DNA from: Clostridium sp. 27_14
Lineage (GTDB): Bacteria; Bacillota; Clostridia; TANB77; CAG-508
DNA length: 8,896 nt
Direction of reading: 5' to 3'
Assembly (NCBI GenBank): GCA_001916035.1
Contig: MNRQ01000043.1
Span: 1 to 8,896, forward strand
Shown in pieces: positions 5,504 through 8,896 of this stretch. Made by a program: the position numbers and the translations under genes. Position 1 is the first letter of the stretch. Each line of letters opens with the position of its first letter. The notes below the pieces were generated by a model. It searched no databases and was not told where the DNA came from. It was given only the letters and a program-made list of their open reading frames with translations.

Positions 5504-8500
5504 ATGAAGAAAGAAAAGAAAATAGCACTCATAACCCTATTAGTGATGATATTAAATATGTTCTCACCATACAGTATACTATTTAATAACATCTCAAAAG
5601 CAGCAACAGGAGTGTTAGGAGAGAACCCAATCATAATAAACAACTTAGGAGTAACGAAAAAAGGATCAAACAAAATCCTAACAGTAGAAATCGCTGCAGT
5701 AACAGAAGCAATCCTAAATGGATTCGACTTCCAATTCAAAATAGACAAAAGCAAAATAACACCATGTAACAAAAACACAGGAGCATCAACAACATCATTA
5801 GGAATGATAATGGCACAAAGTGATTATTTCCTAGGAACACTACAAGTAAAAAACTATGACAAAAACTCAAACACATTCCATTTCTTAGCAACAGAGCCAT
5901 CAGGAGGAACAGACATAGCAGACAATGGATACATACCAGGTCAAGTAGGAGATGATGCAATAGATGTAAACGGAAAAGACTTTTCAGTATATTATCCAAT
6001 ACTAAAACTATCATTCAAACTAGACAGTTCAGTAGACGAAGCAAATTTACCATCAGACCTATTTTCACTAGTACCATCAGGAGTAGGACTACCAACTGGA
6101 TTAAAAGTAAACTACACAAATGAATCAGGAGTAAAAATAAGTAAAGACCTAACATTAGCAACACACGGATTTACACAAGCAGAAAAACAAATAACATCAA
6201 TATCAGTAAAAACAAATCCAACAAAAACAGCGTATGACCATGGAGACACAATAGACCTAACAGGAGGAGTAATACAAGTAACGTATGATGACAACACAAC
6301 AGAAGACATAGACATGACAGACCCAGCAGTAACAATAAAAACAGGATCACCAGCAGATGTAAATAATCCAAATGTAAAATTAGAATACAAAAGCCAAGAA
6401 ACAACCTTTAATATAACAGTAAATGATCCAATCCAATCACTATCAGTAGCAACACCAATGACACAAGGAGAATATGATCATGGAGATACACTAAATTTTG
6501 CAGGATTAACATTAGCAGCAGTAACAAAAAGTGGAGCAACAAAAACAATAACAAATACAACACCAGGTTTAGCAATAAGTGAAACACAAGCAGATGTAAA
6601 TTCACCAAACTTCACAAAAATAACAGGAACCAGTAATGTAGAAGTAAAAGGAACACAAATAATCAAATTTACATATGACGGAAAAACAGCACAACAAACA
6701 ATAATAGTAAATGATAGAATATCAAGCGTAAATATTGTAACACAACCAAACAAAACAGCAATCAAATATGGAGAAGCATTAGATTTAACAGGAGCAACAG
6801 TAAAAATAACACTAGCAAGTGGAGACACAACAAACATAAGTCTACCAGATGGAAGTGCAACAATATCAGCATTTAATAACAAACAAATAGGAAGCAAGCA
6901 AAAATTAACAGTAACAATAAACAACAAAACAGCACCAGAAACAATAGATGTAGAAGCATATAACTATGTAAAAGAAACAACACTAACAGAACCAACAAAA
7001 GTAGACTATGCATATAATGAAGCATTAGATGTAACAGGAGGAAGAATAAAAGTAACATGGGCAAATGGAACAGTATCAAATGTAAATTTAACAACAAATA
7101 TGGTAACAGGATATAACCAAACACAACTAGGAGTACAAACACTAACAATATCAAATACATTTGAATACACATTATCAAATGGAACACAAATACAAGACCC
7201 AAAAACAATGACCTATGAAGTAGAAGTCACAAACCAAGCAAAAACAATAACAATCACACCACCAACAAAAACAGAATATGAACATGGAGACACACTAGAC
7301 TTCACAGGAGGAAATATCAAAATAATATATGCAGATGGAACAACACAGCAAAAACAAATTACATCAAATATGGTAAGAGAGAGTAACGGAAGTCAAGTAA
7401 ACATGGCACCAACAGCATCTGATTACATAAATAATGAAATATCAAAAACATTAGTAATCAAATATAAAGAAGACAATGCAACAGGAACAGTAAATTATCC
7501 AATCAAAATAAAAAATGTTGTAAGTCAAATATCAATGTCAACAGAACCAACAAGCAAAACATACAACATAGGAGACACAACATACAACTTAGCAGGAGGA
7601 ACAATCAAAGTAACAAGAAAAGCAGGAAACACAGAAACAGTAGCATTAACAGATCAAGGAATAACACTAACAAACTTAAGCACACTAACAACAAATAAAG
7701 GAACAAAACCAGTAACAGTTACTTATGAAGGAAAAACAACAACATTTAATATAACAATAAAAAATGGAGTAAAAAATATAAACATAACAGCTCCAACAAA
7801 AACAGAATATGAACATGGAGACACACTAGACTTCACAGGAGGAAAAATCGAAGTAAAATATGCAGACAGCACAACATCAAATGTACAAATAACAAATGCA
7901 ATGGTAACAGACAACGCAACAGGAACAGCAGTAAACATGAGTCCAGCAGCAGCAGAATACACAAACAACAAACTAACAAAAACACTAAAAATAGAATATA
8001 CAGAAGATGGAGTAACAGAAACTGCATATTACACAATAACAATAAAAAATCCAATAGACCAAATCACAATAGTAACATCGCCAAAAACACAATATAACTT
8101 AAATGATTCAACAACAGGAGTTGGAGGAACATTAAAAGTAACAAGAAAAGCAGGAAATTACGAAACAATAAACATATTAGATTCAATGGTAAGTGGATTA
8201 ACAACATCAGTAGCAGGAACAGGAAAAACAGCAACAGTAACATACACAGATGATGGTATAACAAAAACAACAACATACACATACAACGTAAAAGACAACA
8301 TAACAAGTATAACAATCACACCACCAACAAAATCACAATACAATCATGGAGAAGCATTAGACTTAACAGGAGGAAAAATAACAATACAATATGCAAGTGG
8401 AACAACACAAGACAAACCATTAGATGCAAGCATGATAACAGAAAGTAATGGAAGTACAGTAAACATGTCACCATCATTATATGGAAACACAAACAAAGAA

Positions 8501-8896
8501 AGCAAAACATTATTAATAAAATATGAAGAAGATGGAATATCATCACAAGAAAATTATCCAATAGAGATAATAAATGACATAAAACAAATAGCAATACAAG
8601 GAACAGCAAAATCACAATACAATGTAAATGATCCATTACAACCAGGATTATCAATCCTAGTAACAAGAGCATCTGGAGTACCAGAAGCAATAACAGTAAC
8701 AAGTAGTATGTTAACAAACTTCAGTACAGCAACAGAAGGTACAAGAATAGCAACAATAACATACACAGAAAACGGAATAACAAAAACAACAACATTTACA
8801 TACACAGTAACAGACACAGTAACAAACATAAATGTAAACACACAACCAACAAAAGCTACAAAATACGGAGAAAACGCAGACTTAACAGGAGCAACA
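5504..8896 (+). CDS. Giant Ig-like repeat surface protein (incomplete at 3' end)
   Basis: An open frame runs without a stop from the ATG at 5504 to the window edge, giving 1131 codons with the C-terminus missing. The start follows GAAGGAG at 5489-5495. A signal peptide spans about 1-34 (KKEKK, hydrophobic core, probable cleavage near SKAAT). Residues ~40-225 form a beta-rich, cohesin-like domain (LTVEIAAV, NGFDFQFKIDKSKITPCN) resembling the N-terminal domain of the preceding secreted protein. From ~229 onward come tandem Ig-like domains of the Big_3 type. Each starts with an I-x-x-I pattern, then P-T-K-x-x-Y-x-HGD-x-LD-x-TGG, a Y-A-x-G-T segment, and a closing I-x-I strand. Domains begin near residues 229, 308, 404, 487, 577, 671, 754, 849, 931, 1024 and 1104. 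Such proteins are usually extracellular adhesins or spacers. There is one Cys and one Trp in the visible part. Whether it ends in a sortase signal, S-layer domain or dockerin cannot be seen. Confidence 0.93.
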   Translation, partial: MKKEKKIALITLLVMILNMFSPYSILFNNISKAATGVLGENPIIINNLGVTKKGSNKILTVEIAAVTEAILNGFDFQFKIDKSKITPCNKNTGASTTSLGMIMAQSDYFLGTLQVKNYDKNSNTFHFLATEPSGGTDIADNGYIPGQVGDDAIDVNGKDFSVYYPILKLSFKLDSSVDEANLPSDLFSLVPSGVGLPTGLKVNYTNESGVKISKDLTLATHGFTQAEKQITSISVKTNPTKTAYDHGDTIDLTGGVIQVTYDDNTTEDIDMTDPAVTIKTGSPADVNNPNVKLEYKSQETTFNITVNDPIQSLSVATPMTQGEYDHGDTLNFAGLTLAAVTKSGATKTITNTTPGLAISETQADVNSPNFTKITGTSNVEVKGTQIIKFTYDGKTAQQTIIVNDRISSVNIVTQPNKTAIKYGEALDLTGATVKITLASGDTTNISLPDGSATISAFNNKQIGSKQKLTVTINNKTAPETIDVEAYNYVKETTLTEPTKVDYAYNEALDVTGGRIKVTWANGTVSNVNLTTNMVTGYNQTQLGVQTLTISNTFEYTLSNGTQIQDPKTMTYEVEVTNQAKTITITPPTKTEYEHGDTLDFTGGNIKIIYADGTTQQKQITSNMVRESNGSQVNMAPTASDYINNEISKTLVIKYKEDNATGTVNYPIKIKNVVSQISMSTEPTSKTYNIGDTTYNLAGGTIKVTRKAGNTETVALTDQGITLTNLSTLTTNKGTKPVTVTYEGKTTTFNITIKNGVKNINITAPTKTEYEHGDTLDFTGGKIEVKYADSTTSNVQITNAMVTDNATGTAVNMSPAAAEYTNNKLTKTLKIEYTEDGVTETAYYTITIKNPIDQITIVTSPKTQYNLNDSTTGVGGTLKVTRKAGNYETINILDSMVSGLTTSVAGTGKTATVTYTDDGITKTTTYTYNVKDNITSITITPPTKSQYNHGEALDLTGGKITIQYASGTTQDKPLDASMITESNGSTVNMSPSLYGNTNKESKTLLIKYEEDGISSQENYPIEIINDIKQIAIQGTAKSQYNVNDPLQPGLSILVTRASGVPEAITVTSSMLTNFSTATEGTRIATITYTENGITKTTTFTYTVTDTVTNINVNTQPTKATKYGENADLTGAT
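7232..8812 (+). repeat. Two-domain higher-order repeat, three copies
   Basis: Inside the giant gene, six consecutive Ig-like domains alternate between a long type A (~94 residues) and a short type B (~82). They form three A-B units at 7232-7762, 7763-8293 and 8294-8812. The first two units are exactly 531 bp (177 codons) and the third is 519. Type A carries HG(D/E)-x-LD-x-TGG and, toward the end, a VNM-x-P motif. Type B carries KVTRKAG (or VTRASG) and lacks HGD. The DNA is identical over 53 bp at 7262-7314 and 7793-7845, and over 23 bp in the B domains at 7607-7629 and 8135-8157. The unit of duplication was therefore the domain pair. Confidence 0.9.

Noticed and set aside
50..8841. Many long reverse-strand open frames encoding Phe/Leu/Cys/Val-rich proteins
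   Set aside because: They lie opposite real genes or A-rich spacers and stay open because the + strand is T-poor. They lack ribosome binding sites, and their sequences are low-complexity.
5504..8896. Frameshift or recoded stop in the giant gene
   Set aside because: Reading codon by codon from 5504 gives no in-frame stop and consistent domain motifs to the window edge, so the frame is intact and simply continues beyond it.

Overview
The window comes from a very AT-rich, low-GC Firmicute. An uncultured gut clostridial lineage is the most likely source. This rests on four things: a complete bile salt hydrolase, strong GGAGG-type ribosome binding sites, clostridial-style surface proteins with cohesin-like and dockerin-like domains, and extreme A-ending codon use (almost all Ile as ATA, Thr as ACA, Arg as AGA, Gly as GGA). 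The standard genetic code fits, with TAA and TAG used as stops. Taxonomy is inference; no rRNA or tRNA is present to fix it.

Layout: all five supported genes lie on the + strand. Positions 1-318 hold no gene. 319-804 encodes a small helical protein resembling DUF5662. 996-1970 encodes choloylglycine (bile salt) hydrolase with every catalytic residue present. 2139-2930 encodes a lysine/glutamate-rich single-pass membrane protein with a small C-terminal extracytoplasmic domain. 2931-3240 is a compositionally distinct island holding the only clear rho-independent terminator (about 3071-3097) and several hairpins. 3241-3687 is a T-poor, A-rich tract with short tandem repeats. 3688-5298 encodes a secreted protein with cohesin-like, cadherin-like beta-sandwich, carboxypeptidase-regulatory-like and dockerin-like regions. 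5299-5503 is another A-rich spacer with short repeats. 5504 to the window end is an open, incomplete giant surface protein: signal peptide, cohesin-like N-terminal domain, then ten complete Ig-like (Big_3-like) domains and the start of an eleventh.

How the parts may fit together: the terminator separates an upstream set (DUF5662-like protein, bile salt hydrolase, membrane protein) from a downstream pair of exported proteins. The downstream pair share a similar N-terminal domain, and the first ends in a dockerin-like module, so they may form or join a surface assembly. That is a hypothesis. The most striking structure is in the giant gene, where the last six complete Ig-like domains are three copies of a two-domain unit with a period of exactly 531 bp between the first copies, including a perfect 53-bp repeat. 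Also unusual are the long, almost T-free, A-rich tracts upstream of every gene.
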